Shown: positions 9,986-21,008 of the stretch, piece by piece
Position numbering within the stretch: position 1 is the stretch's first letter
Layout of the letters: every line of letters starts with the position of its first letter
Assembly: GCA_034401795.1 (NCBI GenBank)
Contig: CM067366.1
Location: 82,800,116 to 82,864,115, forward strand
DNA from: Chaetoderma sp. LZ-2023a
Taxonomy: Eukaryota; Mollusca; Caudofoveata; Chaetodermatida; Chaetodermatidae
Direction: 5' to 3'
DNA length: 64,000 bases
Notes under the pieces: model-generated
What the model saw: the letters and a program-made list of their open reading frames with translations, nothing else
The model's database searches: none
Told to the model about the DNA's origin: nothing
Translations under genes and position numbers: made by a program

Positions 9986-12340
9986 TTGTTTTCGTTCTTT
10001 TTTCTTTTTTTTTATTATTCCGTGCTTTTATTTGTTCGCGAATAGCGCAAAGACAAAAATGCCGACGAAATTCAAGCTTTGCATGGCAAGAGGGCCTTAT
10101 TACAGCAAACCTTTTACGTGTTAATGAATATGATTTTCAAGATAGGTTGGTGTTCACTTGGATTTCCGGAAGATTTTCCCGCGTTTTAAAAAATCTTCTC
10201 CAGAACCTGTGAAGGGAATGAGCTGAAATTTGGTGAAAATCATCGGAGAGTGGGTCTCATGAAAGTTTGTTCAAGAGAAGTCGATAGCTCGAAAAACACG
10301 GATTTGCCTATGGGGCAATCTGAATCAAACCGTCTGGCGGAAATATTAAATTTTTTATTTGATGGAATTTTAAGCCCAAATTGGTCATGTATAGGTTTTG
10401 GGGGTCGAGAAATCCAAATCTGGCATTTTCGAATTTGTCGGATTAACGGTTTGGCCGCCATCTTAGATTCATTTCCCAACAAAATCTCCCATAGTAAACC
10501 AATGGGAAAATTAATATTCCGCCTTTATTTTTGTTTGCGGATAGCGCGAAGACAAAAATGCCGGTGAAATTCAAGCTTGGCATGGCAAGAGGGTCTTATT
10601 AGGGCAAACTTTTTCCGTGTGAATAGATATGATTTTCTAGATTGGTTGGTGGCCATCTTGGATTTTCCAGCATTTTTAAAAATCTTCTCTAGAACCACTG
10701 AACGGAATAAGGTGAAATTTGGTCAGAAGCAGCGGAGTGGGTACCTATAAAGTTTGTTCAAGAGAAGTTAATAGCTCGAAAAACATGGAATTCCGTATGG
10801 ACCAATCAGCATCAAGCTTTCTGGCGGCCATGTTGAATTTTTTATTTATTGGATTTTGATGCACAAATTGGGCCTATATGGGTTTTTGGGGTCGAGAAAT
10901 CCAAATCTGGCATTTTCGAATTTGTTCGATCGGCGGTTTGGCTGCCCTCTTGGATTCGTTTCCCGCCGAATTCCCCAGAGTAAAGCAATTGGAAAGATAA
11001 AATGCCTTCTCGGAAACCACTGGGTGGATTTCAATTATATTTTGCAGGAAACATTGTTAGGTAATAGAAATTTGATTTTGTTCAAACAATGCTGGTCGGC
11101 CTATTAGCCAGGCGGCCATTTCGGATTTTGTAGTATATCGGGAAACGTTTTTAAAAATCTTCTCCTCGGAAACCACTTGGCGGATTGATTCAAAACTCAT
11201 GAAATATCATCTAGGCCATTGGTTGAACCAAGTTTCTTCAAGGGAATTTGATTGGCCAAAAACTTGGGTGGCCATCTTGAATGACATAGTTTTCGTGAAA
11301 ATGACGTCTTCTCCTGAACCACTGAAAGGATCGGGTCGAAATTTGGTTGCTATGATTAGGGACTCAGGGTCATTACAGGTTGTTCAAGGGAAATCAATAT
11401 GTCAAAAACTATGGCCGCCATCGACCAATTAAAATTCAGCACGATTGGCGCCCATTTTGAATTTTTTTATTTGTTGAAATTTTAAGCCGAAATTGGTTTC
11501 ACATAGGTTTTTGGGTCTTCTGATTCCATTTTGCAATTTTCAATACTGTCGGACGAACGGTTTGGCGGCCATCTTGGATCGTTTGCCTGCCAAATTCCCC
11601 CATAGTAAAGCAATTGGAAATTTTAAATTCCTTCTCCTCGAAAACCACTGGATGGATTTCAATTATATTTTGCAGAAAGCATCTGATTTTGTTCAAACAA
11701 TGCTGGTCGGCCTATCAGGGCAGCGGTCATTTTGGATTTTGTAGTATTTCGTGAAACGTATTTAAAAATCTTTTCCTCCGAAAGCACTCGGCCTATTGAT
11801 TCAAAACTCATGAAATATCATCTAGGGCATCCGCTGAACCAAGGTTTGTTCAAGGGTATTTGATTTGCCAAAAACTTTGGTGGCCATCTTGAATGGCCTA
11901 GTTTTCGTGAAAACGAGTTCTCCAGAATCACTGAACGGATCGGGCCGAAATTTGGCTGGTACGATTAGGGACTGAGGGGCATTAAAGGTTGTTCAAGAGA
12001 AATTGTTATGTTAAAAAAATGGCCGCCATCGACTAATCAAAATTCAGCATTTAGAATTTTTTTATTTGTGGAAATTTGAAGCCGAAGTTGGTTTTACATA
12101 GGTTTTTGGGTCTTCTGATTCCAAATTTGCCATTTTCAATACTATCGGACGAATGGTTTGACCGCCATCTTGGATCGTTATCCCGCCAAAATTGCCAATG
12201 CTAAAGCAATTGGAGAATTGAAATGTCTTCTTCTCAAGAAGAACTGAGCCGATTTCATTTATATTATTTTTACTGCCATTGTTGACACACGATTGTTTGT
12301 TTTTCAAAACCGCATTCAATGATGGGTAGACTGGGCGGAT
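9986..12340. repeat. Dispersed compound repeat, continued
   Basis: Further units of the same kind. A CAAGCTTGGCATGGCAAGAG-type block occurs at about 10,070 and 10,573, giving a period near 505 bp, and TTTTGGGTCTTCTGATTCCA-type blocks recur at about 11,506 and 12,102. The GGCGGCCATCTTGGAT module appears many times. Short open frames here are spurious. Confidence 0.65.
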
Positions 12341-12514
12341 AACGAAGATTCCTACTATAACCTTCTCACATAATTCGATAACATTGACAGCATTAATCCA
12401 ACTTGATCAAATCTAAGAGGCTATTTAGGCTCTAAGCCACCTCTAAGAGCTGGGTCAGATAAGGTTCTCGTCTTAGCGACCGGGATGCTAGTCACTTGCC
12501 CCTCCGCTAATAAC

Positions 12515-13215
12515 ACTTGTAATAATAGGGTTTTATATATTTCTTCCGCAATTCATTGTACATTGGGAATATAATTAAGAAATGATATTCGTCCTCTATA
12601 TCATCACATGTCTGATATTTTCGCTCTTCTAGTAGTATTGCAATCGGTCGGTGCCACCTTGCTGTTTCAATATATAGTAGGCCTACGTGCAGGCCGCTAC
12701 GTCATTTGCTAAGAGCACATCGATGTTTTGCAATCCTTACTTTATTTAAATATATCTTATAACCTAAATCGTCTGAAAGATATCTGTAAAATCTTGTGTT
12801 GTTGCCCTTCTCCAAATGTTCCCTCCATTCCTGAGTACAAATATCGCAAGCTCGCTTCTTTTATTCTAAAACAAATTGATCTTTATTGACACTTAATCCC
12901 AGCCACTCCCATTTATTATTAAAACCTTTCGAGCATAACATATATCTAATTGACTTCACCTAGTCTTTACAATCATTATTATTAGACCAATCGCTGTATA
13001 GCGCAGTGTATATGTGTTTTGCTAGTCTATGTGGAGGCATATCTCTAATTTTAAACCAATGCGTTAAAATTCAAATTTTCCTCGCGTTTCTTATTAGTAT
13101 CCTTCCCAGTTCCCCATAAACCATACAATTTGGTGTTGTCTGTTTAATATGAAGTAATTGCTTACAAACGCAGAGGTGGCATTTTTCAACATCATACGCT
13201 TCGGAACAAATTCTG
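12515..13215 (-). pseudogene. Decayed LINE, C-terminal part of the reverse-transcriptase ORF
   Basis: Reading the minus strand gives stretches typical of the C-terminal end of non-LTR retrotransposon ORF2: EKCHLCVCKQLL and TPNCMVYGELGRILIRNARK near 13,085-13,200, WEWLGLSVNKDQFVLE near 12,870-12,920, and CDDIEDEYHFL followed by MYNELRKKYIKPYYY near 12,515-12,610. Several stops and frame changes separate them, so it is a dead remnant lacking the endonuclease and catalytic RT parts. The clade was not assigned. Confidence 0.6.
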
Positions 13216-13983
13216 GAACTATGAATGGCAAGCAAACCACAGATTAGACTTCAATCAAATGTAAGACTAAAACTGGGTTATCGTAGGATTCGCCAAACTT
13301 GTTCTTGCTCTAGTATGTGTACATAGGTGGGTGTTTGCATGTGCGTTTATTGCGTGCGTTTCTCATGTATACGCGTTCTTGCTTGCGCGCATAGCGCATG
13401 TACCAAAATTGGCATAACTGGCGTAAAGTCCGGCGTGTCCGCTGCCACGCTAACTACAATATCTGGGTTGCCTTAGATTTTCGTTAATATGGATTTAGGT
13501 CCAATGCTACAATGAATGCGCTAACGGTTTGACAATTCTCGCCACTATATGGCCAAGTAACATCCTAGGATGAAATTTAGTGCTGAAACTCCTCGAATGT
13601 TACCATTTTAAATTTATATTTAAAGTGGTATTGTTCTTGTTGATTCGTGAACCACGCTGCGGTAATGTCAGTCAACGCGTTTCCCTCAAAATCCCAACCG
13701 TATGCACATCGAAGATACCAGTGCTAATATTCGTCTTCCAATGTTCAGGATTATGTTTTCCTAAAAACGTATGCAAATAAACATCTTTATATGATAAAGC
13801 AAGTTACTGGGACAATAATAGACCAATAAGGCCTGGTATTGGTCAAATACTGGGCCAGTAACCGGCGTTATCGGAGTATGTATATAGGTAACCAACATTT
13901 TGTTGGTACTCTTATCTTATCCCTTAAACTCTCAAATTTGTTCAAGAAAATTTAAATTTTCTTTTAGAAAATGTCAATTTGCA
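13216..13983. other. Intergenic, no gene seen
   Basis: No gene or repeat recognised. A purine/pyrimidine-alternating patch (TGCGTGCG, TATACGCG, TGCGCGCA) lies at about 13,340-13,400, and AT-rich sequence leads up to the palindrome at 13,984. Confidence 0.4.
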
Positions 13984-14090
13984 GACCAAGAGAAGACTAT
14001 TTTTTAGAAAATTTGCCACTGGAATGACAGGCTTGGTTATCGAGCCAGTCATTCCAGTTGTAAATTTTCAAAAATAGTCTTCTCTTGGTC
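13984..14090. repeat. Second foldback family: 107 bp palindrome
   Basis: Left arm GACCAAGAGAAGACTATTTT plus AATTTGCCACTGGAATGAC pairs with its reverse complement ending at 14,090 around a short loop near GGTTATCGAGCC. A diverged copy lies at 57,834-57,933, and the bases just before each palindrome are also similar. It abuts the left edge of the Polinton and may be an older insertion there or a boundary remnant. Confidence 0.75.
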
Positions 14091-14284
14091 GGCAAGGAAG
14101 GATGGCGTCTGTACGAGCTGGTCAAGATACTTAACTTCCGAGGGTTAATCGATAAACTACCGTTCAGTGAGGATCCAGCAGAGACTAGACGCCGGTGTAC
14201 GGAGGTGTTTGAGGAGGTCTTCAGTGATAGTCGAATGAATGAAGGCCGTCTGTTCGTCTGTTTAGAGTTCGCCCAGGCCGTGCG

Positions 14285-15300
14285 TGACTGGACGGGAGTG
14301 GACGTCAGTGATAAAATCAGCCAGGCCGTGCGTGACAGGACGGGAGTGGACGTCAGTGATGAAATTAACCGTCTTTCTTGAGGAACTCTACTATCAGCCT
14401 GGTGGATATTACCATGAGCCCCCTCAACTACTCGAGGCTGCACGTCGCAAGGGCAACAACTTCACATTGGAGACAGTTAGCCAGTGGCTTAGCCACCAGG
14501 CGATGTGGCAGATATACAGACCTCGTCCACGGCACATCAGGCATGCCCATTTCGATGAAACTGTCCCGAACAGAGTTCACCAGGCAGATGTTCTATTCCT
14601 TCCACACGACTCTGTTGGTCGTAAGACCTACAAGTATGCCCTAACCATCGTCAATGTCGCCAGCATGTACAAGGCTGCAGCACCGCTTACAGACAAGTCA
14701 GCTGGCCAGGTGGCCCAGGCATTCCAGGGTGTCTGCGAGGCCTCAGAAAATCCCGTCCAGTGATGAGTGTAAGGAGCTCAGAGGTGAGACTGCAGCCCTC
14801 ATGCGGAAACACAGTGTGGCAGTTAGGCGAGGCGAGGTAGGGCATCACCATGCCCAGGCTATCATTGAGTGGTAGAATCGGACACTGGCAGAGAGACTGC
14901 TCCCACACCAATACACCCAGGAAATGGCTGTGCCGAGTGAACATTCTAGAGTAAAGGTGAGAGGGCTGCCTGCTGTGATGGAGAGATCCAATACCAAGGT
15001 TACTAGGCTAATCGGGAAGAAGCCGGTAGAGGCTATCAGACACTCTGCTGTTGCCAGTCACAGCTCTAGAGGATCGAACAAAGGAGAGGAGTGCCTACCA
15101 CCTGATGCTCTGTTTCGGTACCTGTATGAGCCTGGTGAGATGGAAGGTGGTCGACGGCATGCAACAGATCCTAACTGGTCGATAGATGTTCACAGGCTTG
15201 ACAGGTATGTGGAGGCGGAGGGGCGGCCTACACTGTACTACCTGGCATGCCAGCACGGAGTGCCTAGGTGACCATTTGTCGTAGAAGAGCTTCAGCTAGT
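14285..15300 (+). pseudogene. Polinton integrase (DDE type), broken
   Basis: Part of the fossil Polinton; in living relatives this retroviral-type integrase inserts the element. Recognisable blocks are a helical N-terminal region (YYQPGGYYHEPPQLLEAAR), the start of the catalytic core (VLFLPHDSVGRKTYKYALTI then ASMYKAAAPLTDKSAGQV), and a C-terminal region with CLPPDALFRYLYEPGEMEGG and RRHATDPNWSIDVHRLDRYV, typical of Polinton integrase tails. It is broken. An additional small frame (about 14,085-14,381) precedes it with no recognised function. Confidence 0.75.
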
Positions 15301-15431
15301 CCTTGCAGACACACAGCTACCACCCCCTAGGGTGCTAACATGATACTCGATGGGCTCGGTATGGACACCATCTGACAGCACATGGCGCTTATCATAGTAA
15401 GCGGAGAGTCCAAGTTTTTCCTGCTCATACG

Positions 15432-17600
15432 TCACCATACCCTGGTTGCGCATGCGTAGGCCTCAGTTTTTAGCTCTGTCCACCCCGCCATGTAGGACGC
15501 TGTAGAACCTCTGCCAAGGGACCTCATTCTGCCGCTTTGACATTCCCTTAGCCGAGCACTTACTTGCAGCTGTGCTCTACACATAGTAGCATTTGGAGCA
15601 GAGAGCGATACCACGAGAGCCTTCGAACTCGAGCTTGAACAGTCCCGGAGTCTATCCAGACCATTTGTTCCAAGCTAGCCAGTCCCGCTTATGAGCCTGG
15701 TTCTCTGCTCGCATCTCAGGGCGAATGACATCGTCGAGGTTGGAGCCTGTTATAGCAATATACGCAGTCAGTGTCCATCTGCAGGTACTCAAAGCTGTCA
15801 CGAGCTACGTAGCGATCGAGGAAGTCGTAGTAGAACTCCAGCATTCGCAGCTTCGTGAGCTTATAAACGGCTATCCCCACCTGGAAGGGCCTTCGAATAG
15901 GGATTCTCGGCTTGCGACTCCGGAGCTCATATGACTCACCGATCTCCTCGAGATCTTCGAACCATCCACTACTCAGGGCCTTGTCCACAACGCGTTCATC
16001 CTTCGTGAAGCTGGTGTTGCTATGGCGTTCTAGGGCCTCGATGAGCTTCCTGTAGGCACTGTTGCCGATGAGTTTGAAGAGATCTGCCAATAGTGCTTTG
16101 CTCTTATCTACATCTCCCGAGTGGCGGGCCTTCGTAACATTCTCCATGAACCACTCGAATGGGCGCTTGGCCCCATAGTCTATGGTGCGGTATACACCAG
16201 TGATCTCCAGGCCATGGGTTATATACCACTTGAGTGTCGTTGCGTACAGCAGCCGCTTCTTGCCAGAGAGGGCACCGACCAGCTTCTGGGTGGTGGGTCG
16301 CTTCCGCCCTGTACGCTCTAGATATGCCTGCATCTCAGAAGAGACGGCCTCTACCGGGATCTCACGGTTATAGAAGAGCGGGGGCATTTCCTAGAACTTT
16401 GCCCACAGAGCCTTAGGGACCTCTATATCCACCTCAGCAAATCCAAACCAGCGGTCTTCTAGGAGCTCCTCCTTAAAGCTGGCTACACCACTGGGACCGG
16501 ACCAACGGCACACTGTCTCCTTACCACAGGGCATCTCTTTGGCCATCGTTGACAGGTACAGAGCATTTGCGTCGTAGCCGAGTAGATGTTGGCAGACACT
16601 GACCGATGCGTGTCACACCTGCCTCGTGGTATCTGGTGAACACGATGCTGGGCCCTCCAACAACCGCGTCCTTCAGCATCTCGTAGGCCTTGCCCGGAGA
16701 GTAGAGGCTAACATCCGGCATGTGCTGAGCGGTTCCACGTAGGAGGTAATGCAGTGATACACCTGGGAGAGACACCGCATCTTTAAGATTGTCTATTTCT
16801 CGTTCTGTGTAGAACTCCCGCATCCGCTCTAGGGCTTCGATGAATGGACTGACGTCCTGGTTGTTGTAGTATCGCAGCCAGTCACGAATGTCCGCATTCC
16901 ATGCTCGCTGAACATCTGATTACATTGTTCCCACTCTGATCGCGTAAAGAGGTAGCCACCCTTGAGCTTAGATGTCCATGCTGAGTAGTCAGGAAGCCCT
17001 GGATAGTTGAGCTTCTCGTGTGTCAAGCCATTCATACGGGAACCAGCTCTTCTGCTGTGTACACCCATAAACTTTGACCCATACCTCGTACGAGACTCCT
17101 GGGCTGAGGTAGTTCAGCACATCGAGAAACCGTAGCTCAGGTGTTACGAGGAACATGGTCTGACTAGCCTTCTTGGCGACTTTTACTGTACCTATACTGT
17201 CAGTCAGCTCATCAACAAAGTACTTCTTGATGAGGTTCAGGTCATACCGCCCAGAGTTGAACCCCAGTACAGGCACTTGGTCACACCACTCATTGATCAG
17301 TCGCTGCTGTCGCTTTGGGAGCTTGTCCAGGTCTGTCGGTATGTACTGTGCCCTAACCCTTGTACGGATTAGATATGATCACCGTTGGATCTCCAGCATG
17401 AACTTTCTGATCAGTTCTTTGGGGTCACGCTTGCAGAGGTGAGTGGGCTCACTCGTGGCACCCCCTAAGGAGCAGGCAACTGACACGGAGATAGGTATGT
17501 GAGTACTCTCGATCGTGAGAGTTTCTGTAGGATGAGTCTTGATACCATCTAGGAGTGCATCGAAGTCGTAAACTATGAAGTGTAGGTATGGGACAGTCCG
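15432..17600 (-). pseudogene. Polinton protein-primed DNA polymerase B, broken
   Basis: Family B polymerase that replicates Polintons in the nucleus. Minus-strand blocks in order are an exonuclease-type region with VPVLGFNSGRYDLNLIKKYF, a region with PELRFLDVLNYLSPGVSYE, the polymerase B motif KLIGNSAYRKLIEAL, and motif C as YLQMDTDCVYCY near 15,770. It is divergent from the integrase, as is common in the family. It is broken in several places. The N-terminal limit is uncertain and may extend to about 17,800. Confidence 0.78.
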
Positions 17601-18201
17601 AACTCGTTTAGGGACGCTTGGACCGCATTTTATACAGCACTCCCACTATACCACAAGCGTGCATCCAGACGCTCTCAGCTTCTTCTCTCTCAGGACTGTC
17701 TTGCGGTGCCTTTATTCGGCATCCTCACCTCGCTGGTGTTGTGGACACACGTGCCAGACACAGCCATGGAACTGGTAAACGGTGTTGGTGGTCGGATAAT
17801 AACCATCTACGGGAGCATGCTCTTGATCTCGTTGATCTGTGCCGAGATTGCAACGTCGATGTACCTCCCAGCAGCGGACAACAGAAGTACACCCGGGAGA
17901 TCTCCCCGGACATCGGCCACAATGCCCGGTTGCTATGCTTCAGCTCCAAGTGTGGACCTGCCCTGCTCGAAACCATATACAACAGCCTAACCCTCAAGGA
18001 GACCAAAGGGGACTTTATCGCAGGTGTACAGAGTGCAGCTGATTTGTACCGCTTCATATTCAGCAACAAGGAGACAGTTGAGCTGTCACACTTCAAGCCC
18101 TCTCTGGAAAAGGTGCAGACCTTCACCTACAAGCTGAATCCAGCCAGGAAACTATCCTGCTCTACGCGTCATCGCTGACAGACTGTCGGCAGCAAGTTTT
18201 T

Positions 18202-18816
18202 TCATTCATCAGAAGGCTGAGGAACTTCGTCCATCTCCGCTATTTCGTCAGATGCTTGAGGACCTTCGTCAGAAGCTGGAGTAACTTTGTCAGAAGCTTG
18301 AGGAACTTCGTCAGTTTCGTCAGAAGCCTGTCGCTGAAACTCTATCCACTGAGGGTCAGATGGTAGGACTCTCTTCTTCTGGAACTTCTCACGGAAGATC
18401 CACTTTGTCCATGCACGACGAGCATCTGACTTGCGAGCGGATTTGGTGAGGTAGTCCTGGTCGTTATCTGGGAATTTCAGAAATGCTGGCAGATTACTTT
18501 CGTTGAAGATGTGCTCAACAGCCTCCTTGCGGCCAACAATGAGCCCCTCCTGAGTACCTTCTGCATGACCAGTGTCGTGGCTCTCCGCTACAGCGGGACT
18601 GACCTCCTCCCTGAAGTAGTCATTTGCTCCAGACTGGAAGCTATCCAGCATATCTCGCTCTTCCTGGCTTTGGAGGCTAAATACGGCAGCCCACTTCCCG
18701 ACCGTTAGTAGATCCTTGGGATCGAGCCTCGCTCTTTGGACCTCGGACCCTGTCACAGTGGGACAGTGCACGCCGTGGCTGTCGTGCTGACTGTCGTGCC
18801 TGGAGAACTTTACCAA
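18202..18816 (-). CDS. Polinton-associated unknown protein with C-terminal QASDE repeats
   Basis: An open frame of about 204 residues of unknown function within the Polinton. The middle is charged (KSARKSDARRAWTKWIFREK) and the C-terminal third is a short acidic tandem repeat with the core PQASDE, encoded by near-identical units at about 18,215-18,335. No domain was recognised. It lies between the polymerase and the ATPase, in the same direction as both. Confidence 0.5.
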   Translation of the reverse strand: MVKFSRHDSQHDSHGVHCPTVTGSEVQRARLDPKDLLTVGKWAAVFSLQSQEERDMLDSFQSGANDYFREEVSPAVAESHDTGHAEGTQEGLIVGRKEAVEHIFNESNLPAFLKFPDNDQDYLTKSARKSDARRAWTKWIFREKFQKKRVLPSDPQWIEFQRQASDETDEVPQASDKVTPASDEGPQASDEIAEMDEVPQPSDE

Positions 18817-18844
18817 ACATGGCGGCCGTTTAAAAACCTATATA

Positions 18845-19282
18845 TCAAGACCTTAAACATGCTGCAGTATGTGCAACATCCAGATGGGGCCATTGAACCC
18901 GCGACATCGCACCGCACTGATTCACGGACGTATTCGACCCAGTATGCCGGATGCACCTGGTGATGTTGCTGAAGTAGGTGACTGTCTTCTGGTCCATTGC
19001 AGGGTCATCGATAACTAGAACAAGTGGTTCTATCAGTCGGGCTGCCAGCAGATTCTCCATCAGTGCTTGCAGGTTCTGCGTCTTGGTGATTGGGCCATTG
19101 TACCATTGATCATTACTGTCAACCGCCTCAACGGCGGCGTCAGCCCACAGAAGGATGTATTGAGAGTGTAGATGTTCGGCCAGGAGAGCCCGCAGCAAGA
19201 TGTTTTCCCCGTGTCCTGACGGGGAAATGATCAGCACCAACTGGCCAGCATCGGCCGGCCTACTGTCGAATGGTACAGACAT
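18845..19282 (-). pseudogene. Polinton packaging ATPase (FtsK/HerA, A32-like), partial
   Basis: An open frame of about 145 residues starting at an ATG (19,282). A P-loop-like segment lies near the N terminus (LVLIISPSGHGENILLRALL) and a Walker B-like segment in the middle (EPLVLVIDDPAMD), the arrangement of the genome-packaging ATPases of Polintons and related DNA viruses. It is shorter than the usual 200-250 residues. The combination with integrase and polymerase B supports the Polinton call. Confidence 0.65.
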
Positions 19283-19332
19283 GGATCATGGTTAGCACTT
19301 GGTCAACGGTAGCCTCGTCTATATCTGTGAGA

Positions 19333-19551
19333 CTAAACAGCAGTAATTCCTGCACCAGCTCTTTCGCCTGCAGAGCGGGGAATCCTGATGGTGCCTACCT
19401 TGAGATTCTCTGCATCCTGTTGGAATGAGCTCCGTGGTTGCAGGAGATCCTTAACCAGGTCTTGTGCATAGGACTCAGCCATAACCTTGATGGCTCCAGC
19501 CTCATCGACTCCAAGCATACCTCGCATCGTCGCCCTGTCCTTGATACCCAT
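19333..19551 (-). CDS. Small Polinton-associated frame, unknown
   Basis: A 72-residue open frame beginning with an ATG at 19,551, upstream of the ATPase on the same strand. It reads as a charged helical protein (MRGMLGVDEAGAIKVMAES). No family was recognised. It is probably a remnant of a longer gene extending toward 19,760, where further minus-strand coding-like sequence is visible. Confidence 0.35.
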   Translation of the reverse strand: MGIKDRATMRGMLGVDEAGAIKVMAESYAQDLVKDLLQPRSSFQQDAENLKVGTIRIPRSAGERAGAGITAV

Positions 19552-20067
19552 CCCCTTGTATACAGTCTTGGCCTTGTTAATGGCCGATTGTCCTACCTAC
19601 TGTGTTCCCGATGAGATCTCGGGCTAGGATGGTACCGCGGATCTCCTGCGGGTCTCCCTTCTCATCGAAGTCTAGGGGCAACAGTGTCCTCTGAACCGAG
19701 GCGTTCCTCGACCAAGTGAGCAGGATCGCCTAGCTCTTTGCTTTCTAGGTCTGTCATAGTGCTATATACACGGCTTAAACCTACTAGTCATACCCCCAGT
19801 GAAATAGTTGGGCAAGGGAATAGGTAGCAGTGCTCAGGGTACTGGCCATCTGCAGGGGCACGCCTTGTGGGCGGTCCACCATTACCCGACATTGGCAATC
19901 CTCAGTCCGTGTGCTCGACTATGGACTACACACTGCCCTCCGGCACACGATGCCTCATATGCTGCAGGGGTCTCATGATCCATCTCTCACTATTCAGAGT
20001 GGTTAAAAGTAGGAGACGATGATCTCAGCCAATGCACTCGTTGCTAGCCATAGAACCCCAGCCTCCA

Positions 20068-20507
20068 TTAGTGTAACACGTTCACCCAGGATCTTGGCGG
20101 CGGCAGTGGAGGCGGCACCGCTGATGGCGATCTTTGGGATGGGGTTATTCCGAGACAGTGTTCGGCCACCCCACTCAACACTGTAGCGAGGACAGCCGCA
20201 GAGGCGGCAGGAAGAACCTCATTTCCACCTGTCATCTTCACCACGGCCACATTCGGTGCCACATTACTGGCGATATGGACTGCCAGGGGCTTAGCCTGTG
20301 TCAGGCTTCTGGGTTTTGGTTTGCAGCAGGTTCTCCAACTTCTGAAGACTCGCCTGACTCTCGGGCAGTTGCTTCACGATCTGTACCGTTGACGTCATTG
20401 TTTAAGCACTGAGTATACAACGCAGTTAAACGCCTGCGTTCCATGTCGAGTGAGCTAATAAGATCTGCATCTGCCAGGTGTCCGGGTTGGTACTCAGGAA
20501 TATTCAT
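20068..20507 (-). pseudogene. Polinton-associated region, unknown small proteins
   Basis: Two minus-strand open stretches. One (about 20,301-20,507, starting at an ATG) gives a 68-residue peptide with MNIPEYQPGHLADADLISSL and an acidic tail; the other is Ala/Val-rich with a proline run (PSAVPPPLPPP). Capsid-module genes of Polintons lie in similar places, but no motif supports a specific assignment. Confidence 0.3.
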
Positions 20508-20530
20508 CTCTCTATTGAGACATCTTAAAC

Positions 20531-20992
20531 ATGTCCGGGTTCACGCTATGCGAGAAGTACTATGAGGTCTTCCGGAGGGAGTTGAATGACTACAAGAAGA
20601 CACCAGATGAGCTCGCTCAGCTCTCCGGTGCTGACCTGACAGAGGAACTGACAGCTGTGAAGCTCTATCTAGGATTTGGTAAGGGGCAGATCTGCTTCCT
20701 CGAATACCTTATCATGGGCGGGAGTATCGTCGAGCAGCTCCTGCGAGCTAAAGGTTTCTACAAGGATTGGGAGTATCTGTCAGATGTGTTCCAGCAGTTG
20801 CAGACCTCCATGGCCTCACCTGACTCAGAGCTGAACAAGGCTCTGCGATACTACAAGCTGGAAAAAGGATGCGCTGTGGAACCATCCAGCCCTTGGATGT
20901 GCATGTTGGCAGCGTGTATAGGGGCTGTAGGGAAGGCCAAGCTGGTTCGGTGTCTTACCTTGGTCCCCACTGCTACTGTAGAGTTAGGATAG
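20531..20992 (+). CDS. Polinton-associated unknown protein, 153 residues
   Basis: Plus-strand frame starting at an ATG, opposite in direction to its neighbours. The N-terminal half is amphipathic helical (CEKYYEVFRRELNDYKKTPD), with a hydrophobic stretch near residues 55-75 (GQICFLEYLIMGGSIVEQLL). No family is recognised. It starts 24 bp from a divergent minus-strand frame, which suggests a shared promoter region around 20,510-20,530. Confidence 0.5.
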   Translation: MSGFTLCEKYYEVFRRELNDYKKTPDELAQLSGADLTEELTAVKLYLGFGKGQICFLEYLIMGGSIVEQLLRAKGFYKDWEYLSDVFQQLQTSMASPDSELNKALRYYKLEKGCAVEPSSPWMCMLAACIGAVGKAKLVRCLTLVPTATVELG

Positions 20993-21008
20993 TCTTATAG
21001 ATGATTTG

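Noticed and set aside
17618-18178. Plus-strand frame opposite the polymerase N-terminal region
   Set aside because: Partly antisense to the polymerase and without recognised domains; the right half may be real coding of the element but this cannot be shown by eye.
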